Shown: in pieces, positions 32,073 through 42,555 of the stretch
Numbering within the stretch: position 1 is the first letter of the stretch
How the letters are laid out: every line of letters starts with the position of its first letter
Assembly: GCF_042186555.1 (NCBI RefSeq)
Contig: NC_133325.1
Coordinates: forward strand, 96,410,110-96,474,109
Direction: 5' to 3'
Length of the DNA stretch: 64,000 bases
Source of the DNA: Aquarana catesbeiana
Taxonomy: Eukaryota > Chordata > Amphibia > Anura > Ranidae
The notes under the pieces: model-generated
Databases searched by the model: none
Told to the model about the DNA's origin: nothing
Seen by the model: the letters and a program-made list of their open reading frames with translations, nothing else
Translations under genes and position numbers: made by a program

Positions 32073-32343
32073 GCCCCCGTTCACATTGGAGTGACTGGTC
32101 ACGTGATCTGACAGGTCAAACGACAAGTTGCAGCCTATTGCCAGCAATGACACTGTTCAAATCGGTGCGACACCGACTCACAAACGCAGTTCCTGCACTA
32201 CTTTTGGCGATTTCGGGTGCAACTTGAACAGACATCTGCACACGAAGCTGCACCAGACGTCACACTGACACACGGCTTTGAAATTGTGCGATTTCAGATG
32301 AAGGTCACCTGATTTCCAAGCCGCAGTCAATGTGAACGAGGAC
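32073..32343. mobile_element. Harbinger-like MITE, TAA target duplication, 271 bp
   Basis: TAA stands at 32070-32072 and 32344-32346. The ends 'GCCCCCGTTCACATTGG' and 'CAATGTGAACGAGGAC' are of the same type as 12540-12805. Confidence 0.75.
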
Positions 32344-32759
32344 TAAACCTCAATTGCTTTTTCTGCCAAAACTGTGCTGTCAGGAGGAAAGAAGTAACCA
32401 GGAGAGTTAAGAAAACGTCCTGTGTGTGCATGAAGACTTAGAATTAACGGAAGCGTGACTCGGGTTTACAGCGCGTTTTCATGCATTCTGGGAACATAGG
32501 CGAATCTGTGCACATTGGTGTGAATGGAGCCTCACAGGGGGAAGGTTCTCAATTCATTCGGTAAATCAGAATACTGCTCGCCCCGACCAATCGGACTTCA
32601 GCTTTTATTTGGAGGGTAAAAGAGGAGGAATAGGATTGGTCCATGTGAGTTCTGTTGTCCAGCTCCCAGGACATGCAGGGACTTGCACAGGGAAGCCTCA
32701 GATCATCCTGAGCCGGGTGACCTATATGAGTGATAACCTATAGAGAACACCCCACTCAC

Positions 32760-32814
32760 CAGTACGCCTCGATCCCCTCCGCACCGCCGTCACAGCCACC
32801 ATCTCTCCGCTCAT
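32760..32814 (-). CDS. CKAP2: CKAP2 exon 1 (first coding exon), residues 1-18
   Basis: It encodes 'MSGEMVAVTAVRRGSRRT', ending 'ACTG|GTGAGT' with GT at 32759-32758. Two in-frame ATGs exist, at 32814 and 32802; I chose the first. The split codon G|AG fits exon 2. It is CpG-rich and flanked by CCAAT boxes. There is little similarity to human residues 1-18, so the evidence is position next to VPS36, donor quality and phase. Confidence 0.72.
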
Positions 32815-33583
32815 CACACTTACTCCTCTCCTAAGACAGTTTGAAAACCGTTCCATCTATAGCCCCGCCTTCCCCCCTGCGCGATTGGTTCCCGATTATA
32901 CTTTTCTCTAATCACAACTCTCCTCCAGAAACCAAGAGGCTGTGATTGGTTAAATACCATGTTATTGCCGCTTTACCAATCAGTTTAAAGTATTTGCCAC
33001 GTGGTATACAGAGTTTTTCTGCTGAGCCAATAAGGCCGGGTTAGCTTTGGTGGGCGTGGTCGGAACGCAAGTGTCGGTGTTCTGTCAGACTTGTCCTAAC
33101 CTGACGGGTCGCCGATTCTGACGGAACACCGGGTCTGGTGCTAATGAAGGACTACAGATTGGTTGAACAATTTCACCCATTCACACAGTTTTCTCCCCCT
33201 CCCCCCCCAGGCTGCACTACCGCCATACATTCCAATATAGGTTTTCTGTATTATAAAGAAAGGTCCCAGGGCACTATTTGCGGTCACGTGATTTTCAGGA
33301 AGGAAAGTTAGAACTTGTCACTTGGTTGCTTTAGCGGCCGATCATATGTTATAGCGTGTCATTGCCTGTTCGGGAAAAATCTGTCCCCACACAAGGAGCC
33401 ATTTTGTTGACTCCCTTCCATTAGATTTCATAGGATTTTGAGCTTCAAAACAATGGCCGACGTCCTGCATCTTGGTTCTACTTTTTAGGAAGGGGTTTGT
33501 TTTCATCGCGGTGTATTGACTTCCTGCTGAAGTCAGAGCCTGGCTCTGGTTTCCTTGTTGGTGGCCCGGTGTTATCTGTGGTT
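32815..33583. promoter_or_regulatory. Bidirectional promoter between CKAP2 and VPS36
   Basis: 769 bp separates the two start codons. CCAAT boxes: on the minus strand at 32884-32888 and 32945-32949 (read ATTGG on plus), on the plus strand at 32976-32980 and 33027-33031. The two central ones are 31 bp apart, a spacing common in NF-Y-driven cell-cycle promoters. TTTGAA at 32840-32845 matches the CHR element that represses G2/M genes through MuvB/DREAM. No TATA box is seen near either start. Both 5' UTRs must lie here, but transcription starts cannot be placed from sequence alone. Confidence 0.6.
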
Positions 33584-33679
33584 ATGGATCGCTTCTCGTG
33601 GTGCACTGGGCTTCTGGAGATTGAGGAGACACTGGTGATCCAGCAGAGAGGGGTACGCCTGTCAGATGGGGAGGATAAG
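33584..33679 (+). CDS. VPS36: VPS36 exon 1, residues 1-32
   Basis: ATG at 33584 with 'MDRFSWCTGLLEIEETLVIQ' and 'QRGVRLSDGEDK', an obvious match to the VPS36 N-terminus (first strands of the GLUE domain). The donor is 'GATAAG|GTCAGT'. 32 full codons, phase 0. This ATG matches the family start. Confidence 0.97.
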
Positions 33680-34169
33680 GTCAGTGCTGGCTGTCATAGA
33701 GCTTTATTTACACAGACAATGACCACAATAAATCAGTATTAATGCTCAAGCATTTTCCTGCCAGGGATGCTGACATCACATTATGGGAAAATTGGGAGGG
33801 GATTTTGTCTTAAAGGGCACCTGTCATTGTATGTAAAGTGGAAGGAAAGTTCTGCGGTGACACAAACTTCTGCAATGTTCACAATCACTTTTTTTGCGTA
33901 TGCAGAATGATCTCCCATGAGCATGTATGGGAGTTCTATAGATCTGTGCTGGCCAATCAAAACAGCCGAACTCCCCACACCCGCACATGATGTCATTGCC
34001 AGCGGGGGAGTTCATAGACGTCACATGATTGAGGTGGAGGAGCGTATTCACAGGCTTTAGTTCCAGCTTAGGGCCCATTCACACTACAATTAACTGCACT
34101 TCTGTGCGTGTTTATACGCATTTTTTTGCAAAGTTTTTCTTTTTTTTCAAAGGCATGTTTCCTCCAACC
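33680..34169. other. VPS36 intron 1 start, no repeat firmly recognised
   Basis: Ordinary intronic sequence. A decayed MITE edge ('GGGCCCATTCACACTAC') begins at about 34071 and is interrupted by the next TTAA element. Confidence 0.5.
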
Positions 34170-34604
34170 TTAAAGGAGAAGCCCAGCCTGAGCTTGTTTG
34201 TTGGGCTTCTCCTCTCCTATGGGTCACAGGTGTGCAATTAATTTTGCACTTGTATTACCTGTTTACAGCAGTGAGAGGGCTGAAGTCTGCTCTCTGCTGA
34301 CGTCCAGGAAATCAGTCCAGGCACCGCGTCGTCCCGACAATAAAGTCTGGATCCGCCAGGTGCCTGGACTGACACCCGGCTCAGCCTCTTAGCGAGCTGC
34401 TGAGAGCCTGAGACGGCCGCTCCCCGCCCCCTCCACAGCTCAGATTGACAGTCAGCAGCTCTCTGCTCGGGGAGCTGTGGGAACCAAGCCATCAGCAATG
34501 TTCCATCGCTCGGCTCTCAGTGCAGAGGCAGCATGGGTCAGATGTAGCATCAACCTAGGTAAGTATGAAACTGCCAAAAACAAAAACCCATACTTCTCTT
34601 TTAA
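34170..34604. mobile_element. TTAA-flanked MITE, 'GAGAAGTATG' family, inverted copy
   Basis: The ends are 'TTAAAGGAGAAGCCCAGCC' and, complemented, 'TTAAAAGAGAAGTATGGG'. Same family as 14869-15336 and 36404-36851. It splits a decayed palindromic MITE (about 34071-34690). Confidence 0.8.
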
Positions 34605-34858
34605 TGTTGTGGGTGATAGATGCAGTGTGTTTGTGTGCGTTTACATGTGTTGCTGTGCGTTGCAGTGTGACATTATTAAAGCAGTAGTAAACTTCTGAAA
34701 AAAAAAAAAAAAAAAATATTCCTCCTGCAAGGTAATCTCATAATGTGTAGAAGTAGAAAATGTAATATGGATGTGACTTTAAAGGCACCATGAGACAAAA
34801 ATCATGGGTAAAATGCAAAAAAGTTCATTATACAATTATATTAAAAACTAGGGTTGCA

Positions 34859-34947
34859 TCGATACTAGTATCGGTGCTGATACAGAGTATTTGCACAAGT
34901 ATCGGTACTCGTGCAAATTCACAGATACCTGAAACCGATACTTTCAG
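34859..34947. mobile_element. Fragment of the 'TAGGGTTGCRCCGATAC' hAT MITE family
   Basis: It starts 'TAGGGTTGCATCGATAC', with 'GTATCGGTGCTGATAC' following, matching the left end of 40712-41431. No right end. Confidence 0.65.
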
Positions 34948-35194
34948 GCTCGGTTCTTTGAGCTGCCAGTGGGTCTCCCTTGTTGACAGCTGAAGTGTTA
35001 AAGAAGTTCAGTAATTGGAGCTGTCAAAAAAAAAAAAAAAAAAGCAGTCAGCAATGTTTATTAATAACACTTAAAAAAAAAAAAAAAAATTTTTTCTTTT
35101 TGTATCTTTCTGTTTCTTCATCTGCAGATCAAAGGGATGAACAAATGTTCCTCTGTTTAACCCCTTATGAACCCTTAATTTACTCTAATCAGCC

Positions 35195-35833
35195 TTAAAG
35201 TGGATGTAAACCCAATGTCATCCTTTCTAAACTACTGCCATAGGGGTTATCTATAAGGATATACATGCCTCCTGTATGTATCTTTACCTGTCAAATGTCT
35301 CCCCTCTGTCTGTTATGAGACCCGAAAAACTGCAGATTCTGTGGGTGGGTCTGTTGTCTGGAGCTCGGTGGGTGGAGTCGTGATGTCAGTAGACTCCCCG
35401 CCCACCTCTACACTCCCCTTGTCAATATGCATTTTCTCCTGTGTATTTCTTACACTGAACTTCTGCTATGATCTCTAACATCCAGTGAAAAGACAGGAAA
35501 GTAACCACATGACTTCAGCATGCCAAATCATGATGAGGTGTGGAACAGCCAATCCTTGCAGAGCTGCTGAAGAAAGGAGTGGGGGGGAGGGAATTAAAAA
35601 ATAATGCATGTTTTAGGCCAGTGCACAAGATATGTAAATCACCTGTCACTCACAGCAAGGGGGAGGGTTTGATAAAGTTTTTCTCTGTTTGTCAAGATTT
35701 TTCTCACTGAACAATAAAAGAGGATTGCTCAGAAATGGATTAACTCTGTGTGGCAAGACTGGGCTCAAATGATAGGAAATCTTATACTCTACGGTATGAT
35801 TTAAAAAAAAAATCGGGTTTACATCCACTTTAA
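35195..35833. mobile_element. TTAA-flanked MITE with perfect 'TTAAAGTGGATGTAAACCC' ends
   Basis: Both ends read 'TTAAAGTGGATGTAAACCC' inward, identical over 19 bp. Non-coding, 639 bp. The cleanest member of the TTAA group in the window. Confidence 0.88.
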
Positions 35834-36073
35834 TTAACTCCCTATTCTCCTCCATTTAATTATTATTTCCCTGCTTTTTTTTTTCTTTGTTCAAGTCTAT
35901 TTTATAAACGATAAACAATTAAAACTTTTTTTGTTTGCTTTGTTAGTGAATATTTTTACACATATATATTAACATATATTTACACATTTCACATTGAAAA
36001 AGTGCAAAATTAAAAAAAAAACAAAACAATTTATTTCATTTGTAAATAACTTTTCAATGCTTTATATGCTTTA

Positions 36074-36118
36074 AAATAAATATCTCCTAAATGGTGCACG
36101 TTTAGGAGATATTTATTT
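36074..36118. repeat. Hairpin, 18-bp perfect arms, 9-bp loop
   Basis: 'AAATAAATATCTCCTAAA' at 36074-36091 pairs perfectly with 36101-36118; the loop is TGGTGCACG. Confidence 0.85.
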
Positions 36119-36403
36119 CACCTACCAGTAGGCTTTATTATAACCTGTAGGCAGCTTCCTTGGCTGTAAAGGATGTTAGTGTTTCAGATAGGAATCGCAC
36201 CACATTCCTATTCAAATCACATGCAATGTCTGTGCGATTTGAGACATTCATTTGTAAAGCTCAAATCGCACCAAATCCAGACATAAAAAGATGCAGGACC
36301 CTTTTTTTTTCCCACCGCACTGGAATCGGATCGCATGGGTGTTCACACCTGTGCGATTCACTTCTGTCACTCGCACTGTATTGCGAACCGTTTCGGGGTG
36401 TAG

Positions 36404-36851
36404 TTAAAAGAGAAGTATGGGTTTGCTTTTTATTTTAAAATCATACTTACCTAGGTGGATGCTGCATCCGTCCCCCCCGGCTCTAACACTGAGAGCCGAG
36501 CAATCTAAAACCGCAGATTGCTTGCTTCTCGGAGCTCCCTGAGCAGAGAGCTGGTGACTGTCAGTCACCACTCTCTGCTTTGCCTCCTCCTCGCTCACTG
36601 GATTGCTGGGCTGTGGAGGGGATGGGAGCGACTGGCTCAGGCTCTCAGCTGCTTGCTAAGAGGCTGAGCCGGATGCCGATCCAGACATGTGGGCGGATCC
36701 GGACTCCATGGTCGCGATCTTGCACGATCCTGGACCGGCTCTGTGACGTCAGTGGACTTCAGCCCACTCTCTGCTGAAAACGGGGCACAGGAGTGCAAAA
36801 TGAACCGAACTCCTGTGATCCACAGGAGAAGTACAGCCAAACGAGCTTTAA
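36404..36851. mobile_element. TTAA-flanked MITE, 'GAGAAGTATG' family
   Basis: The left 'TTAAAAGAGAAGTATGGG'; the right holds 'CACAGGAGAAGTACAGCC' and TTAA at 36848-36851. It splits a decayed MITE whose halves ('AATCGCACCACATTCC' at about 36190; 'TGTGCGATTTCAGTGG' at about 36888) lie on either side. Confidence 0.75.
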
Positions 36852-37019
36852 CTTAACATTGAGACACCCTGTGGTTTGCATGAACGCTGTGCGATTTCAG
36901 TGGGGTGTGGGAAACGCACAGGATTTGCTGCGTTTCCGGCATTGCATATATGTGAACCAAGCTGAACTGTCTTTCCTCGCGTATGACAGCAGTGTTGATT
37001 GAACGCTCGTCAGTGTTGT

Positions 37020-38625
37020 CACATGAGGTTTGGATGCTCCTCAGTGCTGTCATTTTGTAGGTGGGACACAGGAATACTCCTCAGCTCTGTCCCATGTGGG
37101 TGGGATGCTTGAATGCCCCTTAGCACTGTCAGATGTGGGTGGAAAGCTTGATTGCTGCTCAGTGCTGCCACTTGTGGCTAGGACACTTGAATGCTCCTCA
37201 GCGCTCTCACATGTTAGTGGGAAGCTTAAAGTGAATTGTCACTGCATCTGAGCACCACAAAAACACTTTTTAATTCATTGTTAATATTTAAAGCAAACTC
37301 CCTCATCCATCCATGATTCCATGCTTTATTTTGCTGAGAAATCACTTTGAAAAACACCCCATAACATTTATAAATGTGGTCATCCTGAGTAAGGGCAGAT
37401 GATTCATGTAGCATTTATTTCCTGGAATCCATCTGCCCTTAGCTTAGGCATGCAAACAGAAAGGTGTGCTTAGGTGACAAAGCCCCTCCTGAAGACTCCT
37501 GGGATCATTTTCCTAGGCATGGAAACCAGGATATAACTGAAGAAATTAAAAAAAAAATGCTTAAACAAGTAAATATGATATACTTTAATATCCATTTACT
37601 AATGCTAGCAGCATGAGGATTACAAATAGTCAAATGTTGACTGAGAGAGTGAAGTTCCACTTTAAATGCTCTTCAGGGCTGTCACATGTGGGTGGAATGC
37701 CTGAATGCTCCTCAGCTCTGTCACTTGTGGGTGGCTTGCTTGAGTGCTCCTCAGAGCTGTCACTTGTGAGTGGGCTGCTTGAGTGCTCCTCAGAGCTGTC
37801 ACTTGTGAGTGGGCTGCTTGAGTGCTCCTCAGAGCTGTCACTTGTGAGTGGGCTGCTTGAGTGCTACTCAGAGCTGTCACTTGTGAGTGGGCTGCTTGAG
37901 TGCTCTTCAGAGCTGTCACTTGTGAGTGGGCTGCTTGAGTGCTCCTCAGAGCTGTCACTTGTGAGTGGGCTGCTTGAGTGCTCCTCAGAGCTGTCACTTG
38001 TGAGTGGGCTGCTTGAGTGCTCTTCAGCGCTGTCACATGTTTGTGGGAAGCTTGCATGCTTTTTAGCACTGTCACATGCGGGTGGGATGCTTGAATGCCC
38101 CTTGGCACTGTCAGATATAGGTGGAAAGTGTGAATGCACTTCAGCACTGTCACTTGTGAATGGGATGCTTGAATGCTCCTCAGCACTGTCACTAGTGGGT
38201 GGGATGCTTGAATGCCCCTTAGCATTGTCAGATGCGGGTGGCAAGCTTGAATGCCGCTCAGCGCCATCACATGTTTGTGGGAAGCTTGCATGCTCTTCAG
38301 CGCTGTCATATGTAAGTGGGACGCTTGCATGCTTTTTAGCACTGTCACATGCGGGTGGGATGCTTGAATGCCCCTTGGCACTGTCAGATATGGGTGGAAA
38401 GTGTGAGTGCTCCTCAGCGCTGTCACTTGTGAGTGGGATGCTTGAGTGCTCCTCAGCATTGTCAAGTGTGAGTAGGATGCTTGAATGCTCCTCAGCACTG
38501 TCACTAGTGGGTGGGATGCTTGAATGCCCCTTAGCACTGTCAAATGTGGGTGGCAAGCTTGAATGCCGCTCAGCACCATCACATGTTTGTGGGAAGCTTG
38601 AATGCTCCTCAGCACTGTGAGTGGG
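37020..38625. repeat. 39-bp minisatellite, about 30 units, split by one MITE
   Basis: Core unit 'TCAGAGCTGTCACTTGTGAG' plus 'TGGGCTGCTTGAGTGCTCC'. At 37761, 37800 and 37839 the spacing is exactly 39 bp. Seven to eight units near 37740-38020 are almost identical; the rest diverge. Longer-period copies at 273 bp (38054 versus 38327) and 312 bp (38191 versus 38503) show higher-order duplication. Because 39 is divisible by 3, long open frames of about 317-335 codons occur on both strands. I do not consider them genes. It lies in VPS36 intron 1. Confidence 0.93.
37226..37665. mobile_element. TTAA MITE inserted inside the 39-bp minisatellite
   Basis: TTAA at 37226-37229 and 37662-37665, ends 'TTAAAGTGAATTGTCAC' and, complemented, 'TTAAAGTGGAACTTCAC'. 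Deleting the element and one TTAA restores '..GGGAAGCTTAAATGCTC..', a normal minisatellite unit in phase. Confidence 0.85.
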
Positions 38626-39329
38626 ATGTTTCAGGTTAGATTCTGGGAAAGGTGATGAGAAAACACTCCTGCTCTGTGCTTAGTAGCTGGATGAACTTTT
38701 GTAGATCTACAAGTTTGATCAGGGGGTTTAATGAATGATACTTTAATATTTTGCTCTTTATTTAGTAATATTAAAAATTTATGATTCTTCTATAATTCTT
38801 GACTTTTTTTTTTCTTAACCACAAGGTGTCAGTATGGCCCTGAATATGGGATTTTGGTGGGATTTAATGGTAGTTCATCTGCATGGCCAATAGGTGGAAA
38901 TCAAATCACATTTTTTACCAATGATTAATACAGTGGCAGTTTTATATTAAGCCCTAATAAAATAGCATTTGGTTTCTAAAGCCCTGTGTATAAAAAGAAG
39001 TGTTATAATTGTTTTTATGTGTTTTTCTATCCATTTTGCAGCTCAGTGCAACTGATCCCCTGCAGCTCTTTTTCAGACAGTTCTTGTCTAACATGCATAC
39101 TCCAGATATAGCTGCGTGACATTTCTCAGGATGAGTTTCCTGATGGTGACAACAATGTACCATGTCCATATGGTTTTAAATGGCTTCTTTCTCAGAAGAC
39201 TGTGTGACAACCTAGAAAAAGAATTGGAAGAAGAGAATGCAGCATTGTCACCCTATAATAGGACGCACTTAAACAAATACTTTCTTGGCAGCATCTCCAA
39301 GTATTATTTTAGTGCAATCTAAAGATTAA
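38626..39329. other. VPS36 intron 1, nothing recognised
   Basis: No repeat family or exon identified. A 68-codon open frame at 39116-39322 has no recognisable domain or splice context. Confidence 0.5.
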
Positions 39330-39700
39330 GGCCCCATGCACACGGGACTTTAAAATAACATTATGAAAACGCCAGTAGCTTTGCAGTGAGTTTTTTTTTA
39401 TATTTTTTTCAACGTTTTTGCAATAGAGCTTTTTAACGTTTATTAGCGTTTTTTTTTTTTTTTTCAAATTTTTTTTTCAATGGATCAAAAACATTAAAAA
39501 ACGTCAGTGAGTGACGTTTTTGAGCGTTTATCAGCATTTATCAGCGTTAGAGCGTTTTTACAGCTTAAAAACGCCTATGCCATTTGCAGCTCAAAAACGC
39601 CTAGGTGGGCATGAAGCCATAGACTAACATAGACAGGCGTTTTTAAGCTGCAAAAAACGCGCAAAAAAGCGGCTGTAAAAACGTCCGTGTGCATGAGGCC
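39330..39700. mobile_element. Harbinger-like MITE, TAA target duplication, 371 bp
   Basis: The ends are 'GGCCCCATGCACACGG' and, complemented, 'GGCCTCATGCACACGG'. TAA at 39327-39329 and 39701-39703. The interior is full of 'AACGCC' and 'GCGTTT' motifs. Confidence 0.85.
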
Positions 39701-39739
39701 TAAAAAAAAAATTGAAAATGGCTTTTAAATATTCAAATG

Positions 39740-40638
39740 TTAACCAGTTCAATAGCAGGCACTTTCCCTCCTCCCTGCCCAAGGCAATTTTCAGCTTTCA
39801 GCGCTGTCGCTGTTTAAATGACAATTGCGCGGTCATGCTACACTGTACCCAAACTAAATTCTTATCATTTTGTTCCCACAAATAGAGCTTTCTTTTGGTG
39901 GTATTTGATCACCCCTGCGTTTTTTATTTTTTGCTAAACAAATAAAAAAAAAGACCAAAAATGTTGAAAAAAAAAATTGTTTTTCTTTGTTTCTGTTATA
40001 AAATTTTGTAAATAAGTACATTTTCTCCTTCACTGATGGGCACTCATAGGCGGCACTGATGGGTAATTATGGGTGGCAAACTAATGGGCACTGATGGACA
40101 CTGATAGATGGCACTGATGGGCATCACTGATAAGGAAGCACTGGCAGGTATTAGTAATGGGCACTGATTGGCACCATTTGTGGGCACATTGGCACCATTT
40201 GTGGGCACATTGGCACCATTTGTGGGCACATATTGCCATCCCTGGTGGTCATCAGTGGTGGCCATCCCTGGTGGCATCCCTGGTGGTCCTGGGTGGGCAC
40301 CCTCAGGGGGCTGCACTGATAATCAATTAGCACAGACCCTCCCTGTCAGGAGAACAACCAATCGGCTCTCCTCTACTCGCGTCTGTCAGACGCGAGTGAG
40401 CCGATACGCGGCTCTTCCTGTTTACATCGTGATACTGTGATTGGACACGGCTGATCACGTGGTAAAGAGTCTCCGTCAGAGACTCTTTACCTAGATCGGA
40501 GTTGCGGTGTGTCAGACACGCCGCACCACCGATCGCCATGCTGTGCACTCCCTTGTTATATCACGTCATATGACATCCAGTCAGGATAACAGAACCACTT
40601 TGCCATCGTCATGTTACTATATGGCGGCAAGTGGTTAA
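39740..40638. mobile_element. TTAA-flanked repeat with 'CACTGATGGGCA' array
   Basis: The left 'TTAACCAGTTCAATAGC' and the right, complemented, 'TTAACCACTTGCCGCC'; TTAA at 39740-39743 and 40635-40638. It contains a (CACTGATGGGCA)-like array at 40030-40165 and a 21-bp array 'TTGGCACCATTTGTGGGCAC' at 40168-40232. Confidence 0.75.
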
Positions 40639-40711
40639 AGCCCAATTCCAGCTTGGGCAAGCCAAAAAAAAATAATACTACTGTTCCTTTTCCGGGTTGA
40701 ATGATGCATAC

Positions 40712-41431
40712 TAGGGTTGCGCCGATACTGATACGGGTATCAGTGCCGATACTAAGCATTTGCACGAGTACTTGTACCCGTGTAAATGCTCTGATACCTA
40801 AAACTGGTGTGATTTGAACTCGTACAGTGCCTTGAAAAAGTATTCATACCCCTTGAAATTTTCCACATTTTGTAATGTTACAACCAAAAACGTAAATGTA
40901 TTTTATTGGGATTTTATGTGATAGACCAACACAAAGTGGCACATAATTGTGAAGTGGAAGGAAAATGATAAATGGGTTTCAATTTTTTTTACAAATAAAT
41001 ATGTGAAAAGTGTGGCGTGCATTTGTATTCAGCACCCTTTACTCAGATACCCCTAACTAAAATCTAATGGAATCAATTGCCTTTAGAAGTCACCTGCACA
41101 GAGTCGCATGTGATTTGAACAGGAATGCGGTGAGAGTCCTGTCTGAATCACATGTGGTTTCCTGCACTGCTCCTGTGTGAACCCAGGCTTGTCATAGTGA
41201 CTTCAGCCTTGGTTCACACAGTAGCGGTGCAGTAAACCACATGCGATTTGGGCAGGACTCTCACCGCATTCCTGTTCAAATAATATGTTATTCTTTGCAG
41301 TGCGATTTGAGCCCATTCATTTTGTATGGGCTCAAATCGCACGGTATCAGCAATCGGTATCAGCGAGTACTTCTGTGCAAGTATTGGCACTCTTCCTCCC
41401 AGGTAAAAAAAACTGTATCGGTGCAACCCTA
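40712..41431. mobile_element. hAT MITE, 8-bp duplication ATGCATAC, with nested Tc1 fragment
   Basis: ATGCATAC at 40704-40711 and 41432-41439. The ends are 'TAGGGTTGCGCCGATAC' and, complemented, 'TAGGGTTGCACCGATAC'. The interior is built of later insertions: a Tc1 fragment (40825-41090) and outward-facing Harbinger-type ends around 41185-41225. Confidence 0.85.
40825..41090. mobile_element. Tc1/mariner terminal fragment
   Basis: It starts after TA with 'CAGTGCCTTGAAAAAGTATT' and continues 'ATGTGATAGACCAACACAAA'. A longer copy lies at 62874-63236. No transposase remains here. Confidence 0.8.
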
Positions 41432-41539
41432 ATGCATACCCGTGAGCCCGGGATGTCTGGTTTCTTAATAAAGTATATGTATGGGCAAAACTTTATTTTA
41501 GTTTAGGATGGAGTAGGGAAGGGTGAACACCTCTGTTTT

Positions 41540-41735
41540 TCTTTTTTGCGGTTTTAGTCTTATTAGAGAGATTTACCTTCACTTCCTGTCTCAGAGACGT
41601 GTCCTCATTGGAAGAGTTTGTTATGGTGACAACTGTAATATTTTGGATTTCCCATCATATGCTATACCAGTGACAGTGGTCACCAGAACAATTAGAAAGG
41701 GTGACACTGCCTAATGAATTCACAGACAGCAATAC
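41540..41735. repeat. Interspersed repeat, 'CTTCCTGT..GTGATAATGG' family, copy 2
   Basis: 'GAGAGATTTACCTTCACTTC', 'GGTGACAACTGTAATATTTT' and 'CACAGACAGCAATACAAAC' match 16640-16965 and 45400-45725. Confidence 0.55.
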
Positions 41736-42555
41736 AAACTTGACAGGGTTTGAATATCTCTATTCAAAACTAGATGCAGTTGGGCCAAGTGAAGTTTGCT
41801 AATTAACAGTCTATAGTCTGTTTTGTATCTATCATAAGTGGAACCATAACAGGAAGGAGGGTCACTAAAGAAAAGTTACTAATAAAAAGTGAGTCCCCGT
41901 AAAACTGCTTAGTTTATATCTCTCAGGAACTTTGGAGTGCTCTTGAGACCACCAATGCCACCTCCACTCTCCTGTGGGATCATAATAAAAAAGGTTTCAC
42001 TTTAGTAGAATGGTTGAGATCTATTGTGGCACCAAGAAGAATAGCCTTCATGGTGGGAAGGGAGGCTGGGACAGGGGAGGGTGCACTTATGATCTTGGTG
42101 TCAAAGAGCACTGTGTTTTTTTTACAGCAGATACTGTTTGCTTTCAGACTGTCCCTCTCAAATTGAAACCTCATGTGGGCCTGAAGAGAACAGCTAGGGA
42201 GGAGGCAAGTAGCTATTAAAACTGATTCTTCAGGGAGAATCCCTGGTGTCTATAAATATATGAGAAGCCAGAGTGAGACGTCTATTTACGTATCACTAGA
42301 ATATTTAGTGGGGATAGAACTAACTATATGTTAATAATGACTTTCTGAAAGTCAATGTTTGCATTTGCTTAGGCATACCCTAAACATTCCACATAAAAAT
42401 AATTCTGAACCATGTATGGGGCAGGAAGGTCCTACAGAAGTCGAGCTACTGATTCACTTCTGTACAACTGCTCTGTCAGATTTTCCCGGCTCGATTAGCA
42501 CCGCTGATTGAATGTGGGGATGGGGGAATCAAGTCAGTTATTTGCCCACTGGTTC
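41736..42555. other. VPS36 intron 1, nothing recognised
   Basis: No ORF with protein features and no repeat family placed with confidence. Confidence 0.5.

Larger units (their letters stand above)
14398..32814 (-). other. CKAP2: CKAP2 gene, nine coding exons, 682 codons (cytoskeleton-associated protein 2)
   Basis: CKAP2 is a microtubule-associated protein that stabilises and nucleates spindle microtubules and is made in G2/M. Exons in gene order: 32814-32760, 27095-27008, 25973-25895, 25627-24771, 22622-22382, 21468-21298, 20565-20505, 19157-18917, 14653-14398. Every junction is GT-AG and every phase agrees; the sum is 2049 nt, or 682 codons plus stop, close to the human length of about 683. 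Landmarks are a KEN box at residues 80-82, the conserved 'PVLGAYRGKIVQSKINSF' block at about 131-148, the CKAP2 C-terminal domain from about 361, and 'FLTPVRR' near the end. I could not find a counterpart of the human N-terminal basic segment; it may lie in an undetected exon in the 5.7-kb intron 1. Confidence 0.95.

Noticed and set aside
37613..38620. 335-codon plus-strand and 317- and 230-codon minus-strand open frames
   Set aside because: All are by-products of a 39-bp (3 x 13) minisatellite. Frames are open on both strands, with no start context, splice sites or similarity.
39116..39322. 68-codon frame with an acidic 'EKELEEENAAL' stretch
   Set aside because: No start context, no splice sites linking it to VPS36, and no recognisable domain.
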